Shown: positions 51,625-60,000 of the stretch, piece by piece
Position numbering within the stretch: the first letter of the stretch is position 1
Layout of the letters: each line of letters begins with the position of its first letter
Assembly (NCBI GenBank): GCA_964035545.1
Contig: OZ037765.1
Span: 30,494,004 to 30,554,003, forward strand
Direction: 5' to 3'
Length of the DNA stretch: 60,000 nucleotides
DNA from: Bugula neritina
Lineage: Eukaryota; Bryozoa; Gymnolaemata; Cheilostomatida; Bugulidae
Notes under the pieces: model-generated
The model's database searches: none
Seen by the model: only the letters and a program-made list of their open reading frames with translations
What the model was told of the DNA's origin: nothing
Program-made: the position numbers and the translations under genes

Positions 51625-51881
51625 AGCAGAAAGCCCACTTTCTGATAAAATAAGATTCACATAAAAAAAACGTATACTTCGTTGGGGGATAAGAGAACAG
51701 CATAAAAGTATATATAAAAAAAAAACAACAACTGGTAAAAAATATACAGGTATATATATCGTGCACTAAGTATAAGCAAGAGAAGGTCCTATCTACATAT
51801 AGAGTACGTGCCACCATTACGGTAGGGAATGCCACAGAGAGGTAGGGGAATGAGTAGTAGGGAGTGGTAGGTAGACTCGAG

Positions 51882-52955
51882 TTAACTGCGGGCAGCACGC
51901 TTCATGCGTTTAATCGACTCCTGTAAGTATTTGAGTTCACTGGAGGCTGCCTGTATTCGTGGGGCCAGCCTGTAGACTTCCTGCTCCAAGTCATGCGCCC
52001 TAGCTTCTACCTCACGTAGGTTACGGGCCCAGGGGGACGAGCGAGAGGAAGTTGGTTGCCTGTGTCGTTTCCGCTCTGAGGATGGAATAGGAGGAGGGAG
52101 TGTATACGCATTTGTGTCTACTCTCTGTAGTACGACACGAGGAAAGGTATGCGGCATGCGTATAGGACTGTGAGGTGGAGAGTTAGCAGACCGTGTAGGT
52201 TTATCTGTGGCTCCAGAGATGATAGGTCGCGGGGAAGGGAAGCCTTGCTCCAGGCGAGATAGCCGAGCTGAGTCAGTGATGAGTGGTTTGATGGCATTGA
52301 GAAAGGCAGGATATGATGATTCGTCTACTTCATAGACATGTCCTTGATAGCACTGCATAGTACGTTGGTGCCGCAGCAGGTAATCACGGTTATAGCTATA
52401 TTCGCCGCAAGGGCAGAAAGTGGTGATGTAATGCTGCGGCAAGTGCACCTTTAGTCTGCGGTGGGTTGTGAATCGCTGCTGGCAGAGGTTGCATTCACGA
52501 TTACTCTCACCTCCTTGATGGGTCCTGATTTCCCTCTCTGTGGCAGGGGTAATCCAGTTGGAGGTTGCTTCCAACTGGGGTGGTAATTGCCTGGTGGTAG
52601 GAGTTGTTGGGGCCGGCTCTGGGTCCCATGCCATCTCTAGAGAAGGCATGTCCGTAGAGACGGTTGCGAGTGTGTCTACAAAAGTAGAATTATTGTTAGA
52701 TCGCGGTGGATCTTTACAACATAATTCTAGTGACTGTCGGCCGTTGCTAGCCTGAGAGTCACAGCTTTTGGAATGCACTCGAGGAACTGATGAATCATGT
52801 GTGGACTGACCAAGAACAGTGTCTAGCTCCAGGTCTAACAGACCGTCGGCCATTACAGTGTCTTCATCGTCATTCACATGAAACGTGGTTCCCAGTAATT
52901 CTGATTCAATCTGCTGAATTAGTTCAGAATTTACTGGCATCGAGCCCGTTTCCAT
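51882..52955 (-). CDS. Accessory ORF of the retrotransposon: C2H2-type zinc finger and coiled coil
   Basis: 357 residues starting METGSMPVNSELIQQIESEL, in the position where retroviruses carry env, but with no signal peptide or membrane span. The N-terminal third is acidic. Near residues 157-177 there is a classical C2H2 finger (CNLCQQRFTTHRRLKVHLPQH, spacing C-2-C-12-H-3-H), followed by a second Cys/His cluster (CPCGEYSYNRDYLLRHQRTM and a final C). The middle is Pro/Ser-rich and basic. The last 45 residues (EVEARAHDLEQEVYRL and onward) form a likely coiled coil ending in RMKRAARS. It is in the -1 frame relative to pol. A donor-like CCCAG|GTAAGCC just upstream (52981 area) hints at expression from a spliced RNA. 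I recognise no family; nucleic-acid binding is inferred. Confidence 0.75.
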   Translation of the reverse strand: METGSMPVNSELIQQIESELLGTTFHVNDDEDTVMADGLLDLELDTVLGQSTHDSSVPRVHSKSCDSQASNGRQSLELCCKDPPRSNNNSTFVDTLATVSTDMPSLEMAWDPEPAPTTPTTRQLPPQLEATSNWITPATEREIRTHQGGESNRECNLCQQRFTTHRRLKVHLPQHYITTFCPCGEYSYNRDYLLRHQRTMQCYQGHVYEVDESSYPAFLNAIKPLITDSARLSRLEQGFPSPRPIISGATDKPTRSANSPPHSPIRMPHTFPRVVLQRVDTNAYTLPPPIPSSERKRHRQPTSSRSSPWARNLREVEARAHDLEQEVYRLAPRIQAASSELKYLQESIKRMKRAARS

Positions 52956-52972
52956 GAATAGGAATACAAGAC

Positions 52973-53674
52973 TTATACTGGCTTACCTGGGAACTCGGTA
53001 TTAATGTCCATACTCAACGTTCTTGGTAAGGTTGGAGCTGGTTGTGGGATACGTCTGCCTTTGGCGATGTCAGCATAAGAAAAGGCTGAGCATCGTTTCT
53101 GAGGCACGAGGTTGGAACTATTTGCTTTACGCGCATTAATTCCTCCCACTATTCCGCCCTCGCAAAAGTTGATATTTGCGTGGGGTTCACAACTCCAACA
53201 TTTCATCGTACGGCTTTCCCCTAGACTTTCATGTGCGCCGCTTCTAATGCAGTCACATATGAAGTCTTTCAAATACGGTGGGGGCTTCCTCGTACGCTGT
53301 CCCCTTTCTAGGGGGGGTGACACGCTTGCCGGCTCGTTAGTAGGGGCCTCTAACGGCGTCTCTACTTCACCGTTAGTGGTCACCTCTTCTTGTTCTCCGG
53401 ATGGAGCCCCTCCCTCCGTGGGGGTTTGCACTTCCGGAACCGGCTCGGTTTCTGGAAGTGATGGAATTTGACTTGGCGGTGGCGGACACGCTTCTGTTGA
53501 CAAAAGCTGCCGCTCCTCTCTCACCAAGTTTTCCTCCCGCGGTATGACCACTTCGTATTCAGGTCCATGCCGCCGTCGCCCGCGCGTCGTTGTCTGCCTC
53601 CTGGGCTCTAACAACGGGGGGGCTTCTCCCACTCCGTCAGGGCTAGCCCAATACGGTTTCAAGCGAGACTCATT
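52973..53674 (-). CDS. In-frame extension of pol after a TAG stop
   Basis: About 230 residues in exactly the pol frame, beginning right after the TAG at 53675-53677. The first words (SRLKPYWASPDG) are those normally found at the end of Gypsy integrases. Next come an acidic, Pro-rich stretch and RKPPPYLKDFICDC, a motif common in Gypsy pol C-termini. A Cys-rich segment (MKCWSCEPHANINFCEGG) and a basic tail follow. It is either read through the stop or cut off by a recent mutation. Confidence 0.75.
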   Translation of the reverse strand, partial: NESRLKPYWASPDGVGEAPPLLEPRRQTTTRGRRRHGPEYEVVIPREENLVREERQLLSTEACPPPPSQIPSLPETEPVPEVQTPTEGGAPSGEQEEVTTNGEVETPLEAPTNEPASVSPPLERGQRTRKPPPYLKDFICDCIRSGAHESLGESRTMKCWSCEPHANINFCEGGIVGGINARKANSSNLVPQKRCSAFSYADIAKGRRIPQPAPTLPRTLSMDINTEFPGKPV

Positions 53675-56600
53675 CTAGATAGACACCTGTCCTGAGCGCT
53701 CAATCTTGTACGTATGATTGGGCATAGCCTCGACGACCACGTAGGGGCCTACGAACTTAGGCTTCAGCTTATCAGCCTGTCCGCGGCGCCTACGGTAATT
53801 GACCATCCACACCTTATCTCCCCTTTGATAGAGAGGGGGTTCATCGGAATCTTCGTGCCGCACCTTCCACTGCTGTTGACGCAGTATATCGTGTGCGGCC
53901 TTCATCCGTTCCACTAGTTCACTGGCATACTCGTGAACCGAGTTGTCTTGCTCTGGAACGTGATAGGTGAGATGGTCAGGGACACGAGTCTCTCTCCCGA
54001 GCATCAAGAGGTTTGGGGTCTCACCAGTACTGGTGTGTGGGGTGCTACGATATGCACGCATGACTTGCGGCAACACCGTATCCCATTCCTCTTGACCTCG
54101 TCCAAGGAGGAGACTCCGGAGCGCATCACCTAGCATCCGGTTGTTGCGCTCCACCACCCCGTTACCTTGAGGGTGGTAGGGGGTGGTCCTGCTCTGATTT
54201 ACTCCCCAGAGGTGGCAAAGGTCGCTCATCAGTTGAGACTGGAATTGAGCGCCTTGATCAGAGTGTATCTGTTCGGGAAGCCCAAAATAACAGAATACAT
54301 GTTGGTCTAGTGCCCTGGCCACTGTTGGGGCTGATGCATCTGGGATGGCCAGAGCATCCGCCCACCTAGTAAAGTGGTCGGTTAGTACTAGGATCCAATT
54401 ATTGCCTCTGGGGGTCAGGGGCATGGGTCCGACCAGGTCTACAGCGACTACTTGCCAGGGCCTACCAGCATATAGCCTCCGCCGTCCTGCTTCACCAGGG
54501 GGGCGGCTATGTTTACTGGCCTGGCAGATCTCACACTGTTTGACTCTGAGCCGGACGTCACGCTCCATTTGCGGCCAATACCACCGGAGTCGTAATTTGG
54601 ATATCACTCTCTTGACCCCTGCGTGGGCCTGCTTGTGAGTATCCCAAATCAACTCACGGCGGATGGCCGTGGGGCAGACTACCCTCTTCCTTTCTGGGTG
54701 TCTACCGCTGGCAGCTAGAGAGATGGTTAGCAACCCATCCTGCCCGATCCGCAGCGAGTCCCAACGCTGACAGTATAGCCGGAGTTCGGCGCATCCCTGT
54801 CGTATGCGTTCCTCGCTGGGTCGTCGCCCTTCCCTTTTGGCCCGGTATATGTCTGCCACGACTCCAGGCAGCTCTTCTTGGAGCTTCTTCAGCTCCCGAA
54901 CATTACCGGCCAGTACAGGGTTGGCGCGGAGGTTTTGTACATCCTCCGGGGACTCATCAGCTCTTTGCCTGAGTTGACCTTGATCCCAGTCAAACGGTGC
55001 TCCGTGATGAGCCAGCGTCTCCAACTCGCATCGCGGGGGACCTCCATCCCTCCTCTCGATGTTGAGACACTGTTTGCAACCTCCGTCAGGTCGGCGACTC
55101 AACCCATCCGCATTGCTGTGTCTCTTGCCCGGTCGATGTTCGATCCGGTATGAGAATTCAGCTAGGATTTCGAGCCACCGGGCGACCTGACTAGAGGGCT
55201 CTGCTCTCTTGCACAACCAGATCAGCGAGGCATGATCCGTACGCAGCCGGAACTTCCTGCCATATAGGTATGGTCTGAAGTGCTTCACTGACTTGATTAC
55301 TGCCAGCAGCTCCTTGCGGGTAGTGCAGTAATTTCGTTCAGCGGGAGAGAGAGACTTGCTGTAGTAGGCTACTACTACTTCTCGGCCTTCCTGCGCTTGT
55401 GACAGCACAGCGCCAACATTCTGGTCACTGGCGTCCGTGTCTAGGATGTACTCCAGAGTGGGGTCTGGGTAGGCCAAGATGGGCGCCGTTAGGAGGCAGC
55501 CCTTGAGGCGGTCGAACGCTTCTTGTTCGACTGGGGTCCACTGCCACGTCACTCCCTTTGCGGTAAGCCGGTTTAACGGCTGGGCTATGCCCGCAAAGTC
55601 TGGTATGTATTGCCTGTAATACCCTACCAGCCCCAAGAAAGCCCGGAGTCCGGTCAAGTCTTGGGGGGTGACCCAGTCTTCTACTGCCCGTACCTTTTCG
55701 GGATCCGTTGCCACGCCGTTTCGACCGACAACGTGCCCCAGGTACTTGACCTCCGGCTGCAACAGAGCGCACTTGGAAGGTTTGAGCTTAAGACCGGCAC
55801 CTCGGAGTCTCTCGAAAACCTCCTGCAGACGACTGACATGTGTCTCGAAGTCTGGAGAGATTACGATGACATCATCGAGGTAGACCAGCAGTGTCTTCCA
55901 ATGGAGTCCGCTAAGGACTTGTTCCATCAGCCTCTGGAAGGTGGCTGGGGCGGAGGTTAACCCGAAGGGCAGCACCTTCCACTTCCACAAACCGTCCCGT
56001 GTAATAAACGCCGCTTTCTCCTGGGCGTCGGGACTCAGAGGAACCTGCCAATAGCCGCTTAGCAAGTCTAACGTACTGAAGTACTTGCTGCCGGCTAGGG
56101 CGTCCAATGACTCGTCAATACGAGGTAGAGGGTAGGCGTCCTGTATGGTTACGCTATTGAGTTTGCGGTAATCCACACAGAACCGCCAACTGCCGTCTTT
56201 CTTCCGGACCAGTACGACTGGCGAGCTCCACGCACTATGGGCGGGCTCTATCAGTCCCCGGTCCAGAAGATCCCGTACTTGTCGGCTAACCTCCTTCTCT
56301 TTCTCCGGCCCCAGCCTGCGTGTGGGCTGCCGGACAGGGACTGTCCCTGCAGTCAGCGGTATTTCGTGTCTGACAATGCCAGTCAGTCCCACGTCATGCT
56401 CTCCGCTGCTGAACACATCACCGTAGTCGCGTAGTAACTTGGCCATAGCTTGGCGTTCTCTGTTACTCGCGCAGCCGCCACTGGCTGTTTCGTATAACTC
56501 CCGGAGATGTGTTGGGACTGCCCCTCGTCCCTGAATAGGGTGTCGAGGGGGTGCCTCCGTCGCGTCACCCAGCGACGGGCCCACGTCCTCTTCCTGGACG

Positions 56601-57523
56601 GAATGGAACCGGCCCAGCATTGACCCAGCTGGGAGCTCAATGGGCTCGGTAAAGGGGTTGACGCACTGCACTAAGACCTCCCCTCGCTCAGTTAGTCGGT
56701 TTAAACTACTGGCGAGTTGGATCTTTTCGTGCGCGCTTTCAACGACCCCGAGCCTGGCTATCCGGTTGCTGTTCACTCGGCAGTGGATAGTAGCTCTGGA
56801 GCGTCCGGGTACGGTGCAGTTTCGAACTACCTGAACACCGCCCACCAGGGGACGCCCAAACTTATCCACACAGGCGAGTTCTCGCCCGCCCATCAGCACC
56901 ACCGACTTACTGAAATCTATTCGGCACTGGTGTTGCTTCAAGAAGGGCATTCCGAGGATAGCATCTTCTTCCAGTTGACCTATGACAAAGGTCTCCTGTA
57001 CAGCCTGATCTCGGACACGCCCAGGGAGCTCGATAATACCATAAAAGGGGATACATGACCCGTCTGCCAGGGTGCCATGTTCTCCAGTATACGGTCGTAC
57101 TCTATCCCTGTCCCGGCGGGGCAGTGCCTCAAAGACTCTACGACTGAGAAGGTTGGTAGTACAACCGGAGTCGAGCAGGAAAGTGACGGCGTTGCCGGCC
57201 ACCTTTCCGGGTAGGAAATAGCTCTCTCCATGTGGTTGTACTTTCACCCCCCCCCCCGCATGTGCTGTCCTGGTTTGACAGGACGGCGGGGGTTTCACCC
57301 GTGGTTTACGGGGCTTCCGGCGGCGAGGTTGGTGCCGGCGGGGTTTGGGCCTCTCCACTGGGCCTTCTGGCTCCATTTCAGTGGCGGGCTCCTCTTCCCG
57401 AGGTAACCGGTGAAACCGGTTAGTGAGTGGCAGGGAGAAGGTACTGGGCCGTTGTGCGGGCCTACTAGTCCTGCGTGGTACCTGCCACTCGGGTGGAATG
57501 TTCCGCCGTGTCCGTACGGACAA
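53675..57523 (-). CDS. pol: pol polyprotein: protease, reverse transcriptase, RNase H, integrase
   Basis: A frame of about 1282 residues; it has no ATG at its left limit and stays open upstream to about 57650, overlapping gag, so it is probably made by -1 frameshifting. A very basic region (RRHQPRRRKPRKPRVKPPP) comes first. The aspartic protease shows FLLDSGCTTNLLS. RT shows TLDLLSGYWQVPL and the catalytic YLDDVIVIS. RNase H starts YILDTDASDQNVGAVLSQ. Integrase has the HHCC finger (HKQAHAGV..CEICQASK) and the D,D35E core (VDLVGPMPL, HSDQGAQF, GNGVVERNNR). The YLDD box and the D, D and E residues are intact. No chromodomain is seen. A TAG ends the frame just before the usual SRLKPYW word. Confidence 0.97.
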   Translation of the reverse strand: MSVRTRRNIPPEWQVPRRTSRPAQRPSTFSLPLTNRFHRLPREEEPATEMEPEGPVERPKPRRHQPRRRKPRKPRVKPPPSCQTRTAHAGGGVKVQPHGESYFLPGKVAGNAVTFLLDSGCTTNLLSRRVFEALPRRDRDRVRPYTGEHGTLADGSCIPFYGIIELPGRVRDQAVQETFVIGQLEEDAILGMPFLKQHQCRIDFSKSVVLMGGRELACVDKFGRPLVGGVQVVRNCTVPGRSRATIHCRVNSNRIARLGVVESAHEKIQLASSLNRLTERGEVLVQCVNPFTEPIELPAGSMLGRFHSVQEEDVGPSLGDATEAPPRHPIQGRGAVPTHLRELYETASGGCASNRERQAMAKLLRDYGDVFSSGEHDVGLTGIVRHEIPLTAGTVPVRQPTRRLGPEKEKEVSRQVRDLLDRGLIEPAHSAWSSPVVLVRKKDGSWRFCVDYRKLNSVTIQDAYPLPRIDESLDALAGSKYFSTLDLLSGYWQVPLSPDAQEKAAFITRDGLWKWKVLPFGLTSAPATFQRLMEQVLSGLHWKTLLVYLDDVIVISPDFETHVSRLQEVFERLRGAGLKLKPSKCALLQPEVKYLGHVVGRNGVATDPEKVRAVEDWVTPQDLTGLRAFLGLVGYYRQYIPDFAGIAQPLNRLTAKGVTWQWTPVEQEAFDRLKGCLLTAPILAYPDPTLEYILDTDASDQNVGAVLSQAQEGREVVVAYYSKSLSPAERNYCTTRKELLAVIKSVKHFRPYLYGRKFRLRTDHASLIWLCKRAEPSSQVARWLEILAEFSYRIEHRPGKRHSNADGLSRRPDGGCKQCLNIERRDGGPPRCELETLAHHGAPFDWDQGQLRQRADESPEDVQNLRANPVLAGNVRELKKLQEELPGVVADIYRAKREGRRPSEERIRQGCAELRLYCQRWDSLRIGQDGLLTISLAASGRHPERKRVVCPTAIRRELIWDTHKQAHAGVKRVISKLRLRWYWPQMERDVRLRVKQCEICQASKHSRPPGEAGRRRLYAGRPWQVVAVDLVGPMPLTPRGNNWILVLTDHFTRWADALAIPDASAPTVARALDQHVFCYFGLPEQIHSDQGAQFQSQLMSDLCHLWGVNQSRTTPYHPQGNGVVERNNRMLGDALRSLLLGRGQEEWDTVLPQVMRAYRSTPHTSTGETPNLLMLGRETRVPDHLTYHVPEQDNSVHEYASELVERMKAAHDILRQQQWKVRHEDSDEPPLYQRGDKVWMVNYRRRRGQADKLKPKFVGPYVVVEAMPNHTYKIERSGQVSI

Positions 57524-57549
57524 ACGACGGCGCGTTCCACCATACTCCT

Positions 57550-58416
57550 TTAGTTGCGGCCCGCGGGGAGGGAGTGTGTCCGCGGGCCGTGACAGTTTAA
57601 CGCCCCCTGGTATTGGGGTCGTCCTTTCTGTCCCTGGTCCTGATCAGTGCTACTCCAGCCCTGCCCCACAGATGTTGGGGGCATCCGTAAGGCCTGACCG
57701 GGGCCAGCACCGGCCAGAATGGTTACCAATTGTCCCAGCATCTCTACCATGCGGTCCACTTCGGCTTCCAGCGGGAGGGCTTCGGAGCCTGTCGTAGCCC
57801 TGGCAGCGCTGACTCCAACTACTGGGGGGTTCCTTTGTGCTCGATGCATTTGGGTAGCCAACAGGTAAGCTTCTCCAGCCTTCAGGGCATCCTCTATTCT
57901 GGTTATCCCTTTAGCTCGTAGGTGATGGTCTAGGCCCAGGTCGTTTAGGGACTGGACAAAGGCGTCATAGGTGTAACGCTCTTGGTGTTGTGCTGGCAGA
58001 TCGCTATATGCAATCTGCGCCAGCTTCTTCACCGTCGCGGCATGTTCTTGCAGCGAGGTCCGCGGGGTGCGGCACAATCTCTCCAGCTTGGTCCTAGCGT
58101 CTATGACGGAGGTGCCAAAACAGGCCCGCAGCGCAGCCAGTATGCCGTCTACGTCTGTTCCCACTCCGTACGGCTTGGCTTGCTCCGTCACCGCTCTCCG
58201 CAATTGAATGAGGGCCACTCTATGCGGCCATTGAGCAACTTCCATTACCTCTCTAAATTCTTGTATAAATTGTTCGACATCTTCCGAACCAGTAAAGGTG
58301 GGAGCTTTCAAGCAATGTCTATAAGCTTCTTCTCCTTCACGATTCACAGGATTAACAGCATTTCTACGCTCACCTTCTACTGGGGGTGGTTGCATTCTAG
58401 CATTTTCAGTCTCCAT
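57550..58416 (-). CDS. gag: gag protein
   Basis: 288 residues from a clear ATG (METENARMQPPPVEG) 15 nt after the primer-binding site. The core (PTFTGSEDVEQFIQEFREVM, then LRACFGTSVIDARTKLERL) fits the Retrotrans_gag capsid fold: W/F-rich helices, then a segment ending in AEEAY-like KAGEAYLLATQMHRAQ. No CCHC zinc knuckle is present; the basic RNA-binding role may be taken by the start of pol. The frame ends at 57550, overlapping pol by about 100 nt in the -1 frame. Confidence 0.92.
   Translation of the reverse strand: METENARMQPPPVEGERRNAVNPVNREGEEAYRHCLKAPTFTGSEDVEQFIQEFREVMEVAQWPHRVALIQLRRAVTEQAKPYGVGTDVDGILAALRACFGTSVIDARTKLERLCRTPRTSLQEHAATVKKLAQIAYSDLPAQHQERYTYDAFVQSLNDLGLDHHLRAKGITRIEDALKAGEAYLLATQMHRAQRNPPVVGVSAARATTGSEALPLEAEVDRMVEMLGQLVTILAGAGPGQALRMPPTSVGQGWSSTDQDQGQKGRPQYQGALNCHGPRTHSLPAGRN
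57557..57601 (-). promoter_or_regulatory. Candidate -1 ribosomal frameshift signal between gag and pol
   Basis: On the minus strand: heptamer G TTA AAC (57601-57595) in the gag reading frame, a 5-nt spacer (TGTCA), then a 10-bp all-GC stem CGGCCCGCGG / CCGCGGGCCG (57589-57580 and 57566-57557) with a 13-nt loop. A -1 slip at this site enters the open pol frame. The layout matches retroviral and nidoviral frameshift signals. Confidence 0.8.
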
Positions 58417-58430
58417 CTTTGATATACACT

Positions 58431-58448
58431 ATCCCACCGCTGCCACCA
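58431..58448 (-). other. Primer-binding site complementary to tRNA-Leu
   Basis: TGGTGGCAGCGGTGGGAT starts one base after the 5' LTR on the minus strand. It is complementary to a tRNA 3' end TCCCACCGCTGCCA plus CCA, which I recognise as the tRNA-Leu (AAG/TAA) acceptor end. Confidence 0.85.
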
Positions 58449-58449
58449 C

Positions 58450-58754
58450 TGTTATAATTTTCAGATTTAGGGTCGATGTGCCACCAAGAGAGTCTATTTA
58501 TCACTAGAGAAACTTCACCAGTTAAGTCGAGTAGATATCGTTATATTTAATACAAGAATACATAATAAAAGTCCAATGTACAACAGTAATGATACGCACG
58601 TCTATTTAGTTTTACAGCACTATCCTCCACTGAGCTAGTAGCGCGAAGCGGCTACTATTACTTATAAACAGCTTAGCTAATTGGCTAATACATTGTTCCG
58701 GGTCAATACGCAACCTTGCGTATTGTGTTGCTGGTAGCTCCACGAGCCACCACA
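58450..58754 (-). repeat. 5' LTR
   Basis: Identical as far as I can read to the 3' LTR, with the same TG...CA ends and the same internal 22-bp hairpin (58704-58725). It should hold the promoter for the element's RNA. Confidence 0.97.
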
Positions 58755-58758
58755 ATAT

Positions 58759-59732
58759 TACTGTTTAGAGTTATTACTATATAAACTCTAAAAGCAACTT
58801 TAATTCTACCATGACAAACCAATAGGTGTATTAGCATTACATTTGCTTTAACCATCCCAAAAAACTACATATTGAAAGTCAGACAAGCAAATGTATTTGT
58901 AATGACAACCTTTGAATTGGTAACTAAAAGTAAATCCAATACTTATAGTTATGAATACTAATACTAATAGCTATAGTGAATAACTAAAAGAAAACATCCA
59001 TATCACAATTGTCATCACTTGTTGAAATATTTTTCCCACTAAACTACTCTGCTGGGTAGAACTACATGTGTAGTCAATAAATTAAAATATATATTCAAAA
59101 ATAATTTCTAGTGAATTCAAAACAGGTCTGGTTAGCCTGCCTGCGCGAAGAATGCAGTATGGGACCGCGATGTGATTGCTGTTTCTGATTTAACTTTCAC
59201 GTTTAGTTGTCGGTTATAGGGTATTGTTGTAATATCAATTTTAATTTTTTTTGTGAGTTAGCCTCTCAGTCTGTGAGTGTGTAGTGAATGTGATCAAATT
59301 GAAACAATTATATTTATAATAATGATATTAATATTATATAATATTGTATATTAATTATTATTATAAATAGACCATTGTCATTGCTATTGCTAATAGTAAT
59401 ACTGATGTTAATACTACTACTGCTAATAGTTACAACCTATAGTATTAGCATTCACATCAAAGTTAAAATTAGTACTACTATTAGTAGTACTAGTAGTACT
59501 AGTAGTAGTAGCTTAGAAATAATATTAATGATGCATTAAAATATAATAAATTATTAATTTTAAATACAATATTAACATTTATGATTTATCACTATAACCA
59601 GAACTAGCCCTAAGTAACTAATAAATTAAAATATTGAAATAGAATTACTATTAATACTAATAGTAATACTAATAGACATAGTGACACTCACACTGATAGA
59701 AACTTTGATAGATCATGGAAAATGCTACTAAC
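58759..59732. other. Non-coding sequence with ATTACTATTAGT-type repeats
   Basis: AT-rich; simple-repeat words in both orientations at 58925-58975, 59380-59510 and 59645-59690. Probably intronic. No exon is seen. Confidence 0.55.
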
Positions 59733-59864
59733 TTTGTAACCTAAATCATTTGCTAGGTTTAGTAATCTTCGTGTGTTTCCATATCGCCTTTCTTCGTCCT
59801 CATTCCATGGATTGGCTTCCAAGTATAACAGGTCCATAAACAGTTTGTATACTTCAAGTATGTA
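59733..59864 (-). CDS. Single exon of an unidentified protein, possibly the 5' part of the HAUS2-like gene
   Basis: 132 nt, exactly 44 codons, open in one frame only, with acceptor TTACTTTTAG and donor TACAAA|GTTAGT. It encodes YILEVYKLFMDLLYLEANPW followed by NEDEERRYGNTRRLLNLAND and LGYK, a clearly protein-like helical sequence. Both ends are phase 0, and the 51050 exon also enters in phase 0, so joining is possible. I do not recognise the family, and vertebrate HAUS2 has nothing obviously alike. It may belong to a separate gene extending past 60000. Confidence 0.5.
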
Positions 59865-60000
59865 CTAAAAGTAAATAAAGAAGCAATTTTTCTGACTGTC
59901 GCATCAAAATCGTTCACTTCAAATTAAATTTGAAAAGCGATAACAAACATAGACATGTGTTTTCAAATAAAGCTAGTGGGCTGTGCAAGACTATTTTATT

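Larger units (their letters stand above)
51309..58754 (-). mobile_element. Full-length Ty3/Gypsy LTR retrotransposon
   Basis: A 7446-bp element on the minus strand. The two 305-bp LTRs (51309-51613 and 58450-58754) look identical base for base. They begin TG and end CA and are flanked by ATAT on both sides (51305-51308 and 58755-58758). The order on the minus strand is 5' LTR, tRNA-Leu primer site, gag, pol (protease, reverse transcriptase, RNase H, integrase), in-frame pol extension, extra zinc-finger ORF, polypurine tract, 3' LTR. RT followed by integrase places it in Ty3/Gypsy. The internal coding part is far more GC-rich than the host DNA. The element sits in the presumed first intron of the HAUS2-like gene. 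LTR identity means a recent insertion. Confidence 0.96.

Noticed and set aside
53112-58422. Many plus-strand and third-frame ORFs of 60-146 residues
   Set aside because: They are shadows of gag and pol caused by the GC-rich coding sequence; none has a domain.

Overview
The window is nuclear DNA of an invertebrate animal. The host genes are AT-rich and made of many short exons with clean GT..AG introns. They encode typical metazoan proteins: a DBX homeobox factor, a GluN2-type NMDA receptor, a polypeptide GalNAc-transferase, mitochondrial OSGEPL1, TMA7, an ARHGAP19-like RhoGAP and an augmin HAUS2-like subunit. A tRNA-derived SINE family, abundant simple repeats and a Ty3/Gypsy element fit a protostome, probably a lophotrochozoan. 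The species cannot be named from sequence alone. All exon models were built by eye from splice sites and reading phase. In the five complete multi-exon genes the summed exon lengths are divisible by three.

Layout. 1-2529 (-): ARHGAP19-like RhoGAP, 3' end off the window. 2530-7158: mostly non-coding and rich in self-complementary simple repeats, with one small orphan membrane-protein ORF (5401-5751, -). 7159-9310 (-): TMA7, head to head with OSGEPL1 (10038-14436, +). 14594-15362: a TTAA-flanked MITE-like element. 18352-24251 (+): GALNT, 12 coding exons. 25549-29839 (-): DBX homeobox gene. 35889-48923 (+): GluN2-like receptor, 18 coding exon positions including a pair of alternative exons for membrane segment M1. 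49689-51050 (-): HAUS2-like gene, perhaps with a further 5' exon at 59733-59864. A full-length Ty3/Gypsy retrotransposon (51309-58754, -) lies between these last two.

The host genes have no obvious functional link; this is an ordinary gene neighbourhood. The most interesting content is non-coding. (1) Two copies of a self-cleaving hammerhead ribozyme motif (13317-13363 + and 45996-46042 -), one with every core position and stem intact. (2) Tandem repeats built from splice signals: one HAUS2 intron consists largely of repeated donor units at one end and repeated acceptor units at the other, and the receptor gene has about 55 GTAAGT motifs after one donor and a repeated 3' splice site at another exon. 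(3) Phase-matched alternative M1 exons in the NMDA receptor gene. (4) A retrotransposon with apparently identical LTRs, a tRNA-Leu primer site, a textbook -1 frameshift signal between gag and pol, an in-frame stop near the end of pol, and an extra zinc-finger/coiled-coil ORF in the env position.
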